Assembly (NCBI GenBank): GCA_023250675.1
Contig: JAHFAE010000012.1
Span: 1 to 50,584, forward strand
Direction: 5' to 3'
Length of the DNA stretch: 50,584 nucleotides
Source: Oligoflexia bacterium
GTDB taxonomy: Bacteria > Bdellovibrionota > Bdellovibrionia > JABDDW01
Positions 15,272-25,146 of the stretch are shown here, one piece after another. The translations under genes and the position numbers were made by a program. How positions within the stretch are numbered: the stretch's first letter is position 1; the number at the start of each line of letters is the position of its first letter. Under the pieces are notes generated by a model. The model ran no database searches. It saw only the letters and a program-made list of their open reading frames with translations, and was not told the DNA's origin.

Positions 15272-15689
15272 AAGGTCTAGTTGGACTCCCCCCAACTTTT
15301 AATTATTTAATTTTAAAATTTTGACTAGAATTTAAACGAAAATAAAGAGTTAAGACGTTCAGCTGGAGAGCTAGAGATTGGCTATCTCGTTGCTTTAGTG
15401 GGATGGCGTCTTCAGGCTAACGCTCCCGCTCAGGCGTGATTCATTGCCTGCATAATCGACTGCAGAGATGCTATAGGAGTAGTTGGTATTTCGGATTAGC
15501 CCGTTGTTGACAGCTGAAACCGCAGGAAAAGCGGCCTTAAGAACCAATACCTTATCTCTATAGATATTGTACTCCTTCATTCCTGAGCCGCCCGTATCCG
15601 TTGATGCCCTCCAGGTGAGTTTGATTGAACTACTGCTTGTCGCCACAGCGTTCAGACTAGTCGGAATACTAGGAGCGATCCAATCAGGC

Positions 15690-15734
15690 GTTGGCGTTGG
15701 CGTTGGCGTTGGTGTCGGTGTCGGTGTCGGCGTT
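15690..15734 (-). repeat. Hexanucleotide microsatellite coding for (Thr-Pro)n
   Basis: Plus-strand repeats of GTTGGC/GTCGGT, about seven units, encode a TP run on the minus strand. Such runs can change length by slippage and so alter linker length. Confidence 0.75.
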
Positions 15735-16474
15735 GGAACATTAATAGTTGCCATAGCCGATCCGAAGTGTGTGCCGTCTGTGTTGGCTAAAACGGTTACA
15801 ATGTTTTTTCCGGAGGCCGACATTAAAACATCCACACGCACAGATGCCAGGGCTGTAACACCTGGGTTAAGCACCAATGTGCCGCCGCCGACAAAACTAA
15901 CTTTCAGGCCGGGAGTCGCAGGCGAAGTCAGAGTAAAGACTTCGGCTCCACATATAGAATTATCGTTATTTGTGATGGAAACATAGAAAGTAGCAGCCTC
16001 ACCTGGCATCATTCCCACATCAGATGGTGAAATCGTCAGTGTTGGACTAATGTGAGTACAGACGGGGGCTGGAGTAGGCGTCGCTGTTGGCGCCGGCGTG
16101 GGCGTTGGAACATTAATAATTGCTGTAGCCCATCCGAAATGGACGCCGTCTGTGTTGGCTAAAACGGTTACAATGTTTTTTCCGGAGGCCGACATTAAAA
16201 CATCCACACGCACAGATGCCAGGGCTGTAACACCTGGGTTAAGCACCAATGTGCCGCCGCCGACAAAACTAACTTTCAGGCCGGGAGTCGCAGGCGAAGT
16301 CAGAGTAAAGACTTCGGCTCCGCAGATAGAATTATCGTTATTTGTGATGGAAACATAGAAAGTAGCAGCCTCACCTGGCATCATTCCCACATCAGAAGGT
16401 GAAAGTGATAGAGTTGGGCTTATGTGAGAACAGACCGGGGCTGGGGTTGGTATAGGAGTGGGCGTCGGTGTTGG
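15731..16474 (-). repeat. Tandem 372-bp duplication inside the surface-protein gene
   Basis: Two units with period 372 bp (start 15731 and 16103), each a Pro/Thr linker plus a ~100-residue domain. The stretch beginning GTGTTGGCTAAAACGG (about 15780 and 16152) is identical for roughly 170 bp and shows only a few mismatches over the next ~65. This points to a recent duplication or gene conversion. Confidence 0.88.
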
Positions 16475-16595
16475 CCCTGGCGGCAGATCTGGAATTAAAA
16501 TTGGAGCAGGGACCAAGTTGATAGCAGTTCCCCCAGGAACTTGCATGGTTTCTGATAACGAATTACCGGCTAAGTCCTTCGCGTAAATTCTGAAA

Positions 16596-16988
16596 CTATA
16601 CATTCGAGATCCAACCTGAACAGGGATTTGGCCACTGTAGTGTCCAGAAGATTGAGTAGAAATGGGGACGGGTATCCAGGGCGAACCATCTATACTCACA
16701 TCCAAGGTGACCGAACTCAAAGCATCTTCTTCCATTACTGCTTGTCACTATTGCCGTTTGACCGACTTCCTGGGCTCTTATGGTGCGCGTTTCTTCACCG
16801 AATACTTTGCCAGTGCTGTCCATTAGGGTTCTTGAAACCGTAATTTCCTGCGAACCATCGGCTACACTGGTTGTCGATAGAGACTTGTTCGTCGTTTGAA
16901 TTCCCATTTGCGAAACATGGGTGGGGACGCAACTAGCACAGGCAGCAACTATACAAAATGATAGGTATTTAAGAAATTGCCGCTCCAC
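16596..16988 (-). pseudogene. N-terminal part of the frameshifted surface lipoprotein
   Basis: From GTG 16988 (AAAGGG upstream) the frame encodes a lipoprotein signal, KYLSFCIVAACASC, and then SQEITVSRTLMDSTGKVF and GQTAIVTSSNG. After this the frame continues in poor-quality sequence to 16596, while the Ig-like domain expected next is encoded one base away from 16735. The overlap of 140 bp and the continuity of domain logic across frames suggest one original gene. In the second frame a TGA occurs four codons before its ATG. Confidence 0.6.
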
Positions 16989-17111
16989 ACGAACCCTTTC
17001 GGCCTCGCATAAAAAAAATATGAGTCTAGCCTGGAGTGCTGGAGTGCTGATTTGAAACTGGATCAAAGTTCTAGAAGGCCATTAAGTCAATTCTGTCTTT
17101 GGCCTATCCTG

Positions 17112-18944
17112 TTACTCCACCGTCACTGACTTAGCTAAATTTCGAGGCTGATCTACATCGCGCTTCAAGGCCACGGCCACATGGTAACTCAAGAGTTGAA
17201 CAGGAATGGCCATCAAAATGCTGTTCGTTGCCCAGGTTGCTTTGGGAATACTTAGATAATGTCGGCTCAATCGTCGTAGATGAGCATCGTCTTCAGTACC
17301 AATGGCAATAATTTGGGCCCCACGGGCTCGAACTTCTTCAATATTACTCACGTTTTTTTCGTATAATTCATCTTTAGAAGCCATGGCTACAACAGCCATT
17401 GACGAATCAACAAGAGCGATGGGTCCATGTTTGAGTTCACCAGAGGGATACCCTTCTGCATGAAGATAAGTAATCTCTTTTAATTTCAAAGCGCCTTCAA
17501 GGGCCACAGGATAATTAACCCCACGGCCGATGTACAAGAAACCACGATAGGCCGTTAAACTTAGTGCTGCTTCTTTAAACCACTTGTCATGATTCAGGCA
17601 AACTTCAACTTGACTGGGCAGCTCTAACAACGCACGAACATGTTCTTGAATCTCGGTAACTTTGCAAGATTTTCGCAAACGAGCCATATGAAGGGCCAAT
17701 AGTTGCAAGGCAACAATTTGTGAAGTGAAAGCTTTAGTACTGCAAACTCCAATCTCTGGTCCGGCGTTGGTGTAAAGTCTGCCGTGGGATTCTCGATCAA
17801 TGCTGGAATGGGGAACATTCACCACCGCAAGTGTCTTATGCCCCTCTTTTTTGCAAAGGCGCAGGCAAGCCAGCGTATCGGCGGTCTCGCCACTTTGAGT
17901 GACAACGATGACGAGCGTATCTTTTTCAAGTATGGAATGCCCATATCTAAATTCACTGGCAATATCAACTTGAGTTGAGATTTTAGTAACACGCTCAAAA
18001 AAATATTTTGCTACTAAAGCAGCATGCCAGGCTGTTCCACATGCAATAAGTTGGATTCGAGAAAATTTCTTAAATTGCGCGTCTGTAAGGCCTGTTGGTT
18101 TAAGTTTTACTGTCATAGAATCGTGGTCCACATGGGATTCCATAGTTTGACGAAGGGCCTGGGGCTGCTCAAAAATTTCTTTTTGCATAAAATGGTCAAA
18201 CCCAGCTTTTTCAGCCATGACCGAATTCCATTTTACCTCATGAATTTTCTTGTTGGTAATTTCTTGGCCGCGCACATTGAAAAATTTGACTTGACCCTTT
18301 TTGCTGAGAACAATTTCGCCATCTTCTAAATAAGCCACGCGATTGGTACGGCTGATAAAGGCCTGCACATCACTAGCGATAATAATTTCTTTTTCGCCAA
18401 TGCCAACGAGCATGGGGGTTGCATTTTTAAAAGCTAAAAGTGTGTCGGGCTCATCTTCATTAACGACTAATATCGAATAAGCACCTCTTAGTTGAGGAAT
18501 GACATTTAATGTGGCTTCTAATAGGTTTTTTCCTTTTTTGCATTCTAAAGAAAGCAGATGAGCAATAAGCTCAGAATCTGTATCTGAACTGGGCATGATT
18601 TTTTTCTTCGCGAGTTTTTCTTTAATCTCAATATAATTTTCAATGATTCCATTATGAACAACGGCGATTGAACCAACTTTGTGAGGATGGGCATTTTTCT
18701 CATTGGGGGCGCCGTGGGTGGCCCAGCGAGTGTGGCCGATTCCTGACGGCCCAGTGAATTCGCTGGATTTAATTTTTTCTTCGAGTTGGCTCAGTTTGCC
18801 CGGGCTTCGGACTACTTTAAGTTTAGAGCTGTCAAAAATGGCCACCCCTGCACTGTCATAACCTCTATATTCAAGAGAGCGAAGACCGTCTAGTATTACT
18901 TTCTTGGGCTTTTCAGGGCCCCAATAACCTACGATTCCACACAT
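17112..18944 (-). CDS. glmS: Glutamine-fructose-6-phosphate aminotransferase
   Basis: 610 residues, the normal length. It starts MCGIVGYWG, with Cys2 as the N-terminal nucleophile of the glutaminase domain; GHTRWATHG and the DSELIAHLL region follow. Two SIS sugar-isomerase domains form the rest: IQLIACGTAWHAALVAKYFFE with TQSGETADTLACL, and YIGRGVNYPVALEGALKLKE; the C-terminus LAKSVTVE is the conserved lid. The enzyme makes glucosamine-6-phosphate from fructose-6-phosphate and glutamine, the first committed step to UDP-GlcNAc for peptidoglycan and LPS. It lies 6 bp after glmU and is surely co-transcribed. No glmS ribozyme would fit here because the leader is the end of glmU. Confidence 0.98.
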   Translation of the reverse strand: MCGIVGYWGPEKPKKVILDGLRSLEYRGYDSAGVAIFDSSKLKVVRSPGKLSQLEEKIKSSEFTGPSGIGHTRWATHGAPNEKNAHPHKVGSIAVVHNGIIENYIEIKEKLAKKKIMPSSDTDSELIAHLLSLECKKGKNLLEATLNVIPQLRGAYSILVVNEDEPDTLLAFKNATPMLVGIGEKEIIIASDVQAFISRTNRVAYLEDGEIVLSKKGQVKFFNVRGQEITNKKIHEVKWNSVMAEKAGFDHFMQKEIFEQPQALRQTMESHVDHDSMTVKLKPTGLTDAQFKKFSRIQLIACGTAWHAALVAKYFFERVTKISTQVDIASEFRYGHSILEKDTLVIVVTQSGETADTLACLRLCKKEGHKTLAVVNVPHSSIDRESHGRLYTNAGPEIGVCSTKAFTSQIVALQLLALHMARLRKSCKVTEIQEHVRALLELPSQVEVCLNHDKWFKEAALSLTAYRGFLYIGRGVNYPVALEGALKLKEITYLHAEGYPSGELKHGPIALVDSSMAVVAMASKDELYEKNVSNIEEVRARGAQIIAIGTEDDAHLRRLSRHYLSIPKATWATNSILMAIPVQLLSYHVAVALKRDVDQPRNLAKSVTVE

Positions 18945-18950
18945 GATTTT

Positions 18951-20318
18951 TTACTCCTTTGGTTCATAGGTTTTATTGACCTGCTTTGATCGAGCAATGG
19001 CCAACGAGCCACCGGGAACATCTTCAGTGATAGTGCTACCACTAGCAATAATCGCACCATCGCCTACATTGATAGGGGCAACAAATTGAGTGTCGCTACC
19101 GACAAATACGTTTTTGCCAATGACGGTCTTATATTTTTTTCGATCAACGGCATAATTGCAGGTAATGGTACCACATCCAATGTTGGTATCTTCGCCTACC
19201 TCTGCATCACCCAAATAGGTCAAGTGATTGACCTTAGATCGGGCACCAACTTGAGTTTTTTTGAGTTCTACAAAATTTCCGATATGAGCCTCTCGCCCCA
19301 CATGGGATTCGGGCCGCAGACGGGCATAGGGGCCAACGACCGCGCCGTCTAAGATTTCAGCTTGGTCCACCACAGTGCCCCACCTCAAATCAACCCTATT
19401 GCCGATTTTTGCCGCTCGAATATGAGAATGCCCTTCAATATTACAACCAATACCGATGGTCGTGCCTGCAGAAATTACGCACCCCGGGCCAATAACCGTT
19501 TCGGCACCGATTGTGACATCTGAATCGATATATGTATTTTGCGGATCAATTATGACAACTCCCGAATTAAGAAGTTCACGATTTTTCCTGTTGTAGAGCG
19601 CTCTTGCTGCCATCGCCAATTCCTCTTGATTGTTTACTCCACGACAAACTCGAACCGACTTAGCTTGTCCCACTACTACGTTTTTCTTACTCTTCAATGC
19701 CAATGGAATCAGATCTGTAAGATAAAATTCTTTTTTGGCGTTGTCGTTGCCCACTAAAGGCAATAGTTCTTGGAGAACTTCGCCCTTCACAACGTACAGT
19801 CCAGAATTTATTTCATCAATTTTCTTTTCTGCAGAAGTTGCGTCTCGCTCTTCTCTAATGGCGACGAGTCTACCCTCTTTACTTCTAACCACCCGCCCAA
19901 ACCCTTTTGGGTTTTTGACTCTAGCACTGACAAAGAGAAGATCGCACTGGGAATCATTGAAATTTTGGACGGCTTGTCGATAATCGTCTTTTGTAATGAG
20001 GGGATGATCTCCGTTACATATGAGTACTGTTCCACGAAGACTAGAAATTTGAGCCGCCTCAACGGCATTTGCCGTACCCAATTGTTCGTCTTGAACAAAA
20101 AATTCAGCTCCCGATTTGCCCCAGAGGTGTTGTTTGACTTGTTCGCCTCCATGCCCAATTACAACTTTGATTTGACTAATGCCGGCTCCACTCAATTGGG
20201 ACAAAACGTGCTCCAAAAGGGATCGACCAGCTGCGGCATGTAGGACTTTGGGTTTTTGGGATTGCATTCGCACTCCCATTCCTGCCGCTAAGACAATTGC
20301 CGTGGCGATGTTTGACAT
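18951..20318 (-). CDS. glmU: Bifunctional GlcNAc-1-P uridyltransferase / glucosamine-1-P acetyltransferase
   Basis: 455 residues, the family's usual size. The N-terminal nucleotidyltransferase shows VLAAGMGVRMQSQKPKVLH (about residues 9-27), GTANAVEA and ICNGDHPL. The C-terminal left-handed beta-helix has hexapeptide repeats (IGAETVIGPGCVI onward) and acetyltransferase residues in LTYLGDAEVGEDTNIGCGTITC. It converts glucosamine-1-phosphate to UDP-GlcNAc. Together with glmS immediately downstream it supplies wall and LPS precursors; glmM is not in the window. The divergent M14 gene starts only 58 bp away, so promoters share that gap. Confidence 0.98.
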   Translation of the reverse strand: MSNIATAIVLAAGMGVRMQSQKPKVLHAAAGRSLLEHVLSQLSGAGISQIKVVIGHGGEQVKQHLWGKSGAEFFVQDEQLGTANAVEAAQISSLRGTVLICNGDHPLITKDDYRQAVQNFNDSQCDLLFVSARVKNPKGFGRVVRSKEGRLVAIREERDATSAEKKIDEINSGLYVVKGEVLQELLPLVGNDNAKKEFYLTDLIPLALKSKKNVVVGQAKSVRVCRGVNNQEELAMAARALYNRKNRELLNSGVVIIDPQNTYIDSDVTIGAETVIGPGCVISAGTTIGIGCNIEGHSHIRAAKIGNRVDLRWGTVVDQAEILDGAVVGPYARLRPESHVGREAHIGNFVELKKTQVGARSKVNHLTYLGDAEVGEDTNIGCGTITCNYAVDRKKYKTVIGKNVFVGSDTQFVAPINVGDGAIIASGSTITEDVPGGSLAIARSKQVNKTYEPKE

Positions 20319-20376
20319 AAGATAGAAAGTAGCTCAGGCTCGACAAATCGGTCAAGACAACCTTACAATTTGGGCC

Positions 20377-21027
20377 ATGGAAATCTTAGGCCAATCGGCT
20401 TTAGGGACCGATATCCATTATACTTTGCTCGGGGACACCAACCTTCCTAAGTTCGTTCTTCTGGGCGGTATACACGGTGATGAACCCGAAGGATCAAAAA
20501 TTGTTTTTGATTTTATTGAATTTGCAAAAGGGAAAACTGAAGACTTTCGTGCGTGCGTGATCGCGGTTCCCTCATACAACCCCGATGGACTGGCCAAGAA
20601 CGAGAGAACCAATGGCAATGGAGTGGATCTCAATAGAAATTTTCCTTCATCAGATTGGAACATAGAACATCGAGCACCGCGATACTATCCCGGCCCCAAT
20701 CCCTCAAGCGAATCCGAAACGCGGGGACTCGTCAGTCTCCTCAACAAACTTAAACCTTTTTTAGTTATTCATTGTCATACTTATATTCCACAAATAAATT
20801 ACACAGGAATTGAATCAAAAGTTTGGGCTCAAATACTCGCCAAAGATTTTGGACATCCCGTCACAGAAGACATAGGTTATCCTACTCCAGGGAGCTTAGG
20901 GCAATACTGTCTTCATAATCTAAAAGCCGCCTGCGTATGTATTGAATTACCAGAAGAAGTGGCTCCCGATGTGGCGTGGAGAATGGTTGGTCCGTCAATT
21001 TTGGAGATAGCCCGCAGTGGCCCTTAA
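20377..21027 (+). CDS. M14-family zinc carboxypeptidase, MpaA-like murein peptide amidase
   Basis: 216 residues. Zinc site: HGDE (His33, Glu36) and the later His in LVIHCH; substrate Arg/Asn in DLNRNFP; catalytic Glu in CIELPEE. The overall plan and small size resemble MpaA, a cytoplasmic enzyme that removes diaminopimelate from recycled murein tripeptide; no signal peptide is seen, which agrees. In predators such enzymes may process prey wall fragments. The next gene starts inside its 3' end (11-bp overlap), showing tight coupling with the HAD phosphatase. An alternative is succinylglutamate desuccinylase/AstE-like activity, less likely given the NRNFP context. Confidence 0.85.
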   Translation: MEILGQSALGTDIHYTLLGDTNLPKFVLLGGIHGDEPEGSKIVFDFIEFAKGKTEDFRACVIAVPSYNPDGLAKNERTNGNGVDLNRNFPSSDWNIEHRAPRYYPGPNPSSESETRGLVSLLNKLKPFLVIHCHTYIPQINYTGIESKVWAQILAKDFGHPVTEDIGYPTPGSLGQYCLHNLKAACVCIELPEEVAPDVAWRMVGPSILEIARSGP

Positions 21028-21718
21028 ACCAATAGAAATTAAAATAATTATTTTTGATTTAGACGATACGCTATTTGATACCCATGGGCTCCTCATCAAA
21101 CCAGCAGCAAAAGAATCATGCCAGGCCATGATTGATGCTGGCCTCAAAACAAAGTTGAAGGGCTGTTTAGAAACAAGAGAAGTATTGCTGAATGAACATC
21201 CCCGATTGGATATATTTCAACAACTAGTTCATAAAATTGGTGTAGAACCCCACGAAAAACCCGAAGAGGTCATTGAAGCTGGGCAACGAGCCTTTTACGA
21301 GAGGCCTATTAGAGAAAAAATTACCGTTTTTAATGAAACAAAACCTACACTCACAGAATTACAAAAAAAACATGCCCTCTACCTTGTTACATTTGGCGCA
21401 CCAAGAACTCAAAGCAAAAAAATAGACCAGCTGGAGCTTGATCATTTTTTCAAAAAAATATTCTATGTGGATTTCGCCGTTTCTAAGTCCAAAATTTTGG
21501 CTTTTGAAGAAATCATGACCGCCCACCAAGTTAAACCAAATCAGATATTAAGCGTTGGCAATCGCATCGATAGTGAAATAAAAGACGCAAAAATTCTAGG
21601 CATGCAAACAGTACTCATGTCACATGGTGAATATATTCATCTGATGCCTCAAAATGATTTTGAAAAACCCGATGCAGAAATTAAAAACCTCTCAGAGTTG
21701 TTACATCTTCTCAAATGA
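21017..21718 (+). CDS. HAD-superfamily hydrolase (phosphatase)
   Basis: 233 residues from GTG 21017, overlapping the previous stop. HAD motif I FDLDDTLFD (about residues 12-20, nucleophile Asp), motif II LVTFGAP, a Lys in AVSKSK and motif III VGNRIDSEIKDAKILGMQT are all present, with a helical cap between I and II. The cap pattern resembles the pyrimidine nucleotidase/phosphoglycolate phosphatase group. Substrate cannot be told. It ends 4 bp into the kinase gene (ATGA overlap), so the M14-HAD-kinase genes form one translational unit. Confidence 0.88.
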   Translation: MALKPIEIKIIIFDLDDTLFDTHGLLIKPAAKESCQAMIDAGLKTKLKGCLETREVLLNEHPRLDIFQQLVHKIGVEPHEKPEEVIEAGQRAFYERPIREKITVFNETKPTLTELQKKHALYLVTFGAPRTQSKKIDQLELDHFFKKIFYVDFAVSKSKILAFEEIMTAHQVKPNQILSVGNRIDSEIKDAKILGMQTVLMSHGEYIHLMPQNDFEKPDAEIKNLSELLHLLK

Positions 21719-23622
21719 CAGCACGAGCCAGCATTCTCATTGTGGGACATCCCCGCCCCGAACAAGTTGAATTTGGCGCTGATCACTGCACAACTTACGA
21801 TAGTGCCATCGAAATATTAGAAAAGAATAAATATGCCGTAGTCGTAGTCGCTGACCGTTTACCCCATCCGCCAAAACCTCAGTTGACCGAAAGCCTGGGG
21901 TTTTTCAAAAAATCTAGGGCCATTAACGAAGATATGCAGTTTATTCTCATAAGTACTGACGCCAGTCCGCAAGAACTTCAGATGGCAATAAATGCCTTTG
22001 GTTTATTTAAGATCATGCCCAACTTTGAAAATAACGCACTTCAATTAACGGTGAGAGAGGCATTAGAAGAATATGAGCTGATTAAGCAAAATCAAGCTTT
22101 TCTGATTTTAACTCAAGAACAAAACCAAAGACTTCAACATCTGTCAGTACTTTTAGAAGACCGAGTCAATGCACGGCAAAAATTTTTAGTAGAAGCGCGA
22201 GAAAAACTTCAAACCGCCACAAGAAAAACAGAGGCCCTGAATAGGGCGCTGGTCGCCATACAAAAAAGTGTCACCAAGCAAGAAATTGAACATCACCTCA
22301 ATGAGGCTCTCCACACGGCTCTCGGATTAACGTGGACTCGTATTTTATTTCGCGAACAGAGTTACCTTGATCAACTGACTGACAACTACTCTCAAAATTC
22401 CACCGCGGTTTTTAGTGCACCACTTTTTAGAGATTTGGAGCTCCTCGGTCACATCTATTTTGGAAGAGACCATGCAAAACCATTTACCAATGATGAAGAC
22501 GACTTTCTTCTTCAAATCAGCGATGCCGTAGGATTAGCCATGGACCGCCTTATGGCGCTGGACGCCCTCGAGGAGCTTAAGCAAGAATGGGATTCAACGT
22601 TTGACTCTATTACCGAACCCGTGTCTCTAGTGGATGCTCAATACAATATCGTTCGTGCCAATCTGGCCTATTCTAAAAAAGCCGGGCTAGCGCTAAATCA
22701 GCTCATAGGAAAAAAATGCCATCAAGTATTGTTTCAGAAAAACTCCCCATGCGTTGGGTGCCGATTGGGTGCAACCTTTGAGTTAGATGAAAAAAAATAT
22801 GCCGTAAGCTCTCACCTCGTAAACTTGGACAAAAAAGACGCCTACGCCATGCTTTATCGCGACGTCAGTCAAGAGCAGCGCATACAAAGACAAATCTTGG
22901 AATCATCGAAAATGGCAGAAATTGGAACCATTGGCAGTAGCATTGCCCACGAAATCAATAATCCTCTGGGTGGCATGCTTGCATTCTTACAGATTCTCAA
23001 AAGCGAAATTAAACCAGGCGATAAGATCTATGACGATGTCGTAGAAATGGAAAAAGCAGCCACCCGATGCAAAACTATTGTAGAAAATCTATTGGCTTTC
23101 ACAAGACAATCTGTAAGTTCAGAAATGCAAATCGTAAGAACCAGTGAACTGTTCAAATTGGTCAATAACATTATGAATCTTCAAACCCGAAGCTTAGGAA
23201 TAGTAATTGAAACTCAAATGGAAGAACCCGACGCCAAGGTCAAGTCTGATACCAACCAACTGGTCCAGGTCCTCGTCAATGTCATTCAAAATAGCTGTGA
23301 GTCCATAGCCGAAAGGTTGAGTATGGGCAAACGTTCCCCCCCAGGGAAAATTTGGCTCAAGTCATACTGGGCCGACGACAACCGAGCAGAACTCAAAATT
23401 GAAATAACAGATAATGGCACCGGAATTCGACCTTCAGATTTGGCCCAGGTCTTTACTCCATTTTTTACAACTAAGGAAAAAACTAAAAATCCTGGCCTTG
23501 GGTTGAGCGTGAGTTACCAGATCGTCAAAGAACATGGCGGGCAAATGGAAATTTATTCCAGTTCCGAGCAATCAGCGACGGTAATTGTGACTTTGCCGGT
23601 CGCCAAAAGTCCAACTGTTTAA
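21715..23622 (+). CDS. Sensor histidine kinase with degenerate receiver, GAF and PAS domains
   Basis: 635 residues, no membrane segments, so a soluble cytoplasmic sensor. Residues ~1-125 look like a receiver fold (ASILIVGHP...VVVVADRLPHP) without the acidic pocket; ~170-285 resemble a GAF domain; ~295-400 are a PAS domain with Cys residues (KKCHQVLF and PCVGC) often seen in delta-group kinases. The kinase core has H-box SSIAHEINNPLGG (about 415-427), N-box NVIQNSCESI, G1 DNGTGIR, F FTPFFTTKE and G2 GLGLSVSY. It most likely phosphorylates the NtrC-type regulator encoded next, 117 bp downstream. The two-Cys PAS motif may sense redox or bind a cofactor; that is inference. Confidence 0.92.
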   Translation: MTARASILIVGHPRPEQVEFGADHCTTYDSAIEILEKNKYAVVVVADRLPHPPKPQLTESLGFFKKSRAINEDMQFILISTDASPQELQMAINAFGLFKIMPNFENNALQLTVREALEEYELIKQNQAFLILTQEQNQRLQHLSVLLEDRVNARQKFLVEAREKLQTATRKTEALNRALVAIQKSVTKQEIEHHLNEALHTALGLTWTRILFREQSYLDQLTDNYSQNSTAVFSAPLFRDLELLGHIYFGRDHAKPFTNDEDDFLLQISDAVGLAMDRLMALDALEELKQEWDSTFDSITEPVSLVDAQYNIVRANLAYSKKAGLALNQLIGKKCHQVLFQKNSPCVGCRLGATFELDEKKYAVSSHLVNLDKKDAYAMLYRDVSQEQRIQRQILESSKMAEIGTIGSSIAHEINNPLGGMLAFLQILKSEIKPGDKIYDDVVEMEKAATRCKTIVENLLAFTRQSVSSEMQIVRTSELFKLVNNIMNLQTRSLGIVIETQMEEPDAKVKSDTNQLVQVLVNVIQNSCESIAERLSMGKRSPPGKIWLKSYWADDNRAELKIEITDNGTGIRPSDLAQVFTPFFTTKEKTKNPGLGLSVSYQIVKEHGGQMEIYSSSEQSATVIVTLPVAKSPTV

Positions 23623-23641
23623 CGGTTTTTTGACTCAAGTT

Positions 23642-23670
23642 TTGACACCTGAGGGAATATCTCATAAAAT
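23642..23670 (+). promoter_or_regulatory. Strong sigma70 promoter of the sigma54-activator gene
   Basis: TTGACA (23642-23647, perfect), 17 bp, TAAAAT (23665-23670, 5/6). Predicted start near 23677 leaves a leader of about 60 nt containing GGAAGG before ATG 23740. So the regulator can be expressed apart from the kinase. Confidence 0.75.
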
Positions 23671-23739
23671 AATAAGAAAGAATTACTAAAGGCTCAATTG
23701 GAATGAGCTCAATCTCTAAACCATGGAAGGATGTCAGAG

Positions 23740-25143
23740 ATGCCCACCGTAGAACGCGCAAGAATCCTAGTCGTTGACGATGAATCCAGTATTCGCATAG
23801 CGCTTTTCCGCGCCCTTGAAAAGAGAGGACATCAAATATTGACGGCTAACACGATGGCAGAAGCTGAAAATTTGGCATCAAGCGAACAGGGACTAGATGT
23901 TATTCTAGTCGATATGCGCTTGCCCGATGGCGATGGGATGGAGCTTATGAATCGATTACAAAAAGCCCATTCCAATTGTCAGGCTATAATGATGACAGGA
24001 TTTGGAACCATTCAAACAGCCGTTGAAGCAACTAAGCGCGGGGCTTTTCATTTTGTGACGAAACCCTTCAATATCGAAGAAGTTGTCACATTAGTAGATA
24101 AAGCCGTTGAACATAAAGTTCTAGCTTCAGAAAATAAGCGCCTTAAGAGCCAACTGCACGAAAAATATCGATTTGAAAACATAGTTGGTCAATCTCCAGA
24201 AATCACCCAAGTATTTGAGCTAATTGAACGGGTCGCTGATAGTGAATCTACAATCTTAATCTCGGGTGAGTCAGGTACTGGTAAAGAACTCGTAGCTCGA
24301 GCCCTTCATTATAATTCTTCACGAGCCGAAAAACTGATGGTACCCGTGAACTGCGGGGCCATTCCGGCTGATTTACTAGAGAGTGAATTATTTGGTCACG
24401 TCAAAGGTGCCTTCACGGGAGCTGTGGCAAGTCGCCAAGGTCGTTTTGAAGTGGCAAGTGGAGGAACTGTGTTTTTAGATGAGGTGGGTGATATGAGCCC
24501 TAACCTTCAAGTCAAAATCTTGCGCGTTCTCCAAGAGCGACGGTTTGAAGCTGTAGGGAGCACGAAGACCATTGAGGTCGATGTGCGGATCATCGCTGCT
24601 ACAAACAAAGATTTGGATGCCGCTGTAAGTGATAAAAGTTTTAGGGAGGATCTATTTTACAGACTTAATGTTATTCCCATCAAGATACCTGCTCTGAGAC
24701 AGAGAAAATCAGATATTCCAATTTTGATTCAGCATTTTTTAACTCATTTTAATGAAAGTAAAAAGAAAGATATACAGGGTTTCACTCCAGAAACCATGGA
24801 TCTCCTCTTGAGTTACAATTGGCCAGGCAATGTGCGAGAACTCGAAAACCTTGTGGAGCGATTGGTTATCTTAAAAGGACGGGGAATCATTGAAGCAGCC
24901 GATTTGCCTGAGCGTTATCAGCAAAGAAATATTCCGCTTGATGCAGATAAAGTTACCGTTCCACAAAAAGGTTTAGATTTTAATTCAGCCGTTGATAATT
25001 TTGAAAACGCGCTGATCATGCAGGCCTTAGAACGGACCGGTTGGAATAGAAATAAGGCCGCCACATTGCTCAATCTCAATCGCACAACGTTGGTCGAGAA
25101 GATCAAAAAGAAAGGTCTTACTCCGCCTGATAGGACAATGTAA
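23740..25143 (+). CDS. NtrC-family sigma54-dependent response regulator
   Basis: 467 residues from ATG 23740, chosen because GGAAGG lies 9 nt upstream; ATG 23731 abuts it. Receiver domain: VVDDE, phospho-acceptor Asp in [11 protein letters not shown], and Lys in FVTKPF. AAA+ domain: Walker [15 protein letters not shown] loop that touches sigma54 (intact), Walker [13 protein letters not shown], and the NWPGNVREL motif. A Fis-type helix-turn-helix ends the chain ([23 protein letters not shown]). It should activate sigma54 promoters when phosphorylated by the upstream kinase. A fitting target, a GG-N10-GC promoter with two upstream inverted repeats, lies at 26611-26772. Confidence 0.95.
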   Translation: MPTVERARILVVDDESSIRIALFRALEKRGHQILTANTMAEAENLASSEQGLDVILVDMRLPDGDGMELMNRLQKAHSNCQAIMMTGFGTIQTAVEATKRGAFHFVTKPFNIEEVVTLVDKAVEHKVLASENKRLKSQLHEKYRFENIVGQSPEITQVFELIERVADSESTILISGESGTGKELVARALHYNSSRAEKLMVPVNCGAIPADLLESELFGHVKGAFTGAVASRQGRFEVASGGTVFLDEVGDMSPNLQVKILRVLQERRFEAVGSTKTIEVDVRIIAATNKDLDAAVSDKSFREDLFYRLNVIPIKIPALRQRKSDIPILIQHFLTHFNESKKKDIQGFTPETMDLLLSYNWPGNVRELENLVERLVILKGRGIIEAADLPERYQQRNIPLDADKVTVPQKGLDFNSAVDNFENALIMQALERTGWNRNKAATLLNLNRTTLVEKIKKKGLTPPDRTM

Positions 25144-25146
25144 TCT

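Larger units (their letters stand above)
15395..16735 (-). pseudogene. Repeat-domain surface protein, downstream part of a frameshifted lipoprotein gene
   Basis: 446 codons from ATG 16735. The order is: an Ig/cadherin-like strand domain (residues ~1-75), a Pro/Thr linker, a ~100-residue beta domain with two Cys, another linker, a near-identical second copy of that domain, a long (TP)n linker, and a fibronectin type III domain (~360-446, with SSSSIKLTWRAS, YNIYRD and YSYSISAVDYAGN). There is no signal peptide. The export signal sits in the overlapping upstream ORF in another frame (16988-16596), and the first domain here lacks its beginning. I therefore read this as one surface lipoprotein gene split by a one-base shift, either a sequencing error, a real mutation or programmed frameshifting. 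Confidence 0.65.

Noticed and set aside
15690-15734. Short tandem repeats resembling a CRISPR-like array.
   Set aside because: Six-base units without spacers that code for Thr-Pro; no cas genes.
15567-16358. Plus-strand ORFs of 139 and 86 codons with repeated sequence.
   Set aside because: They are opposite-strand shadows of the Thr-Pro linkers and duplicated domains of the minus-strand gene.
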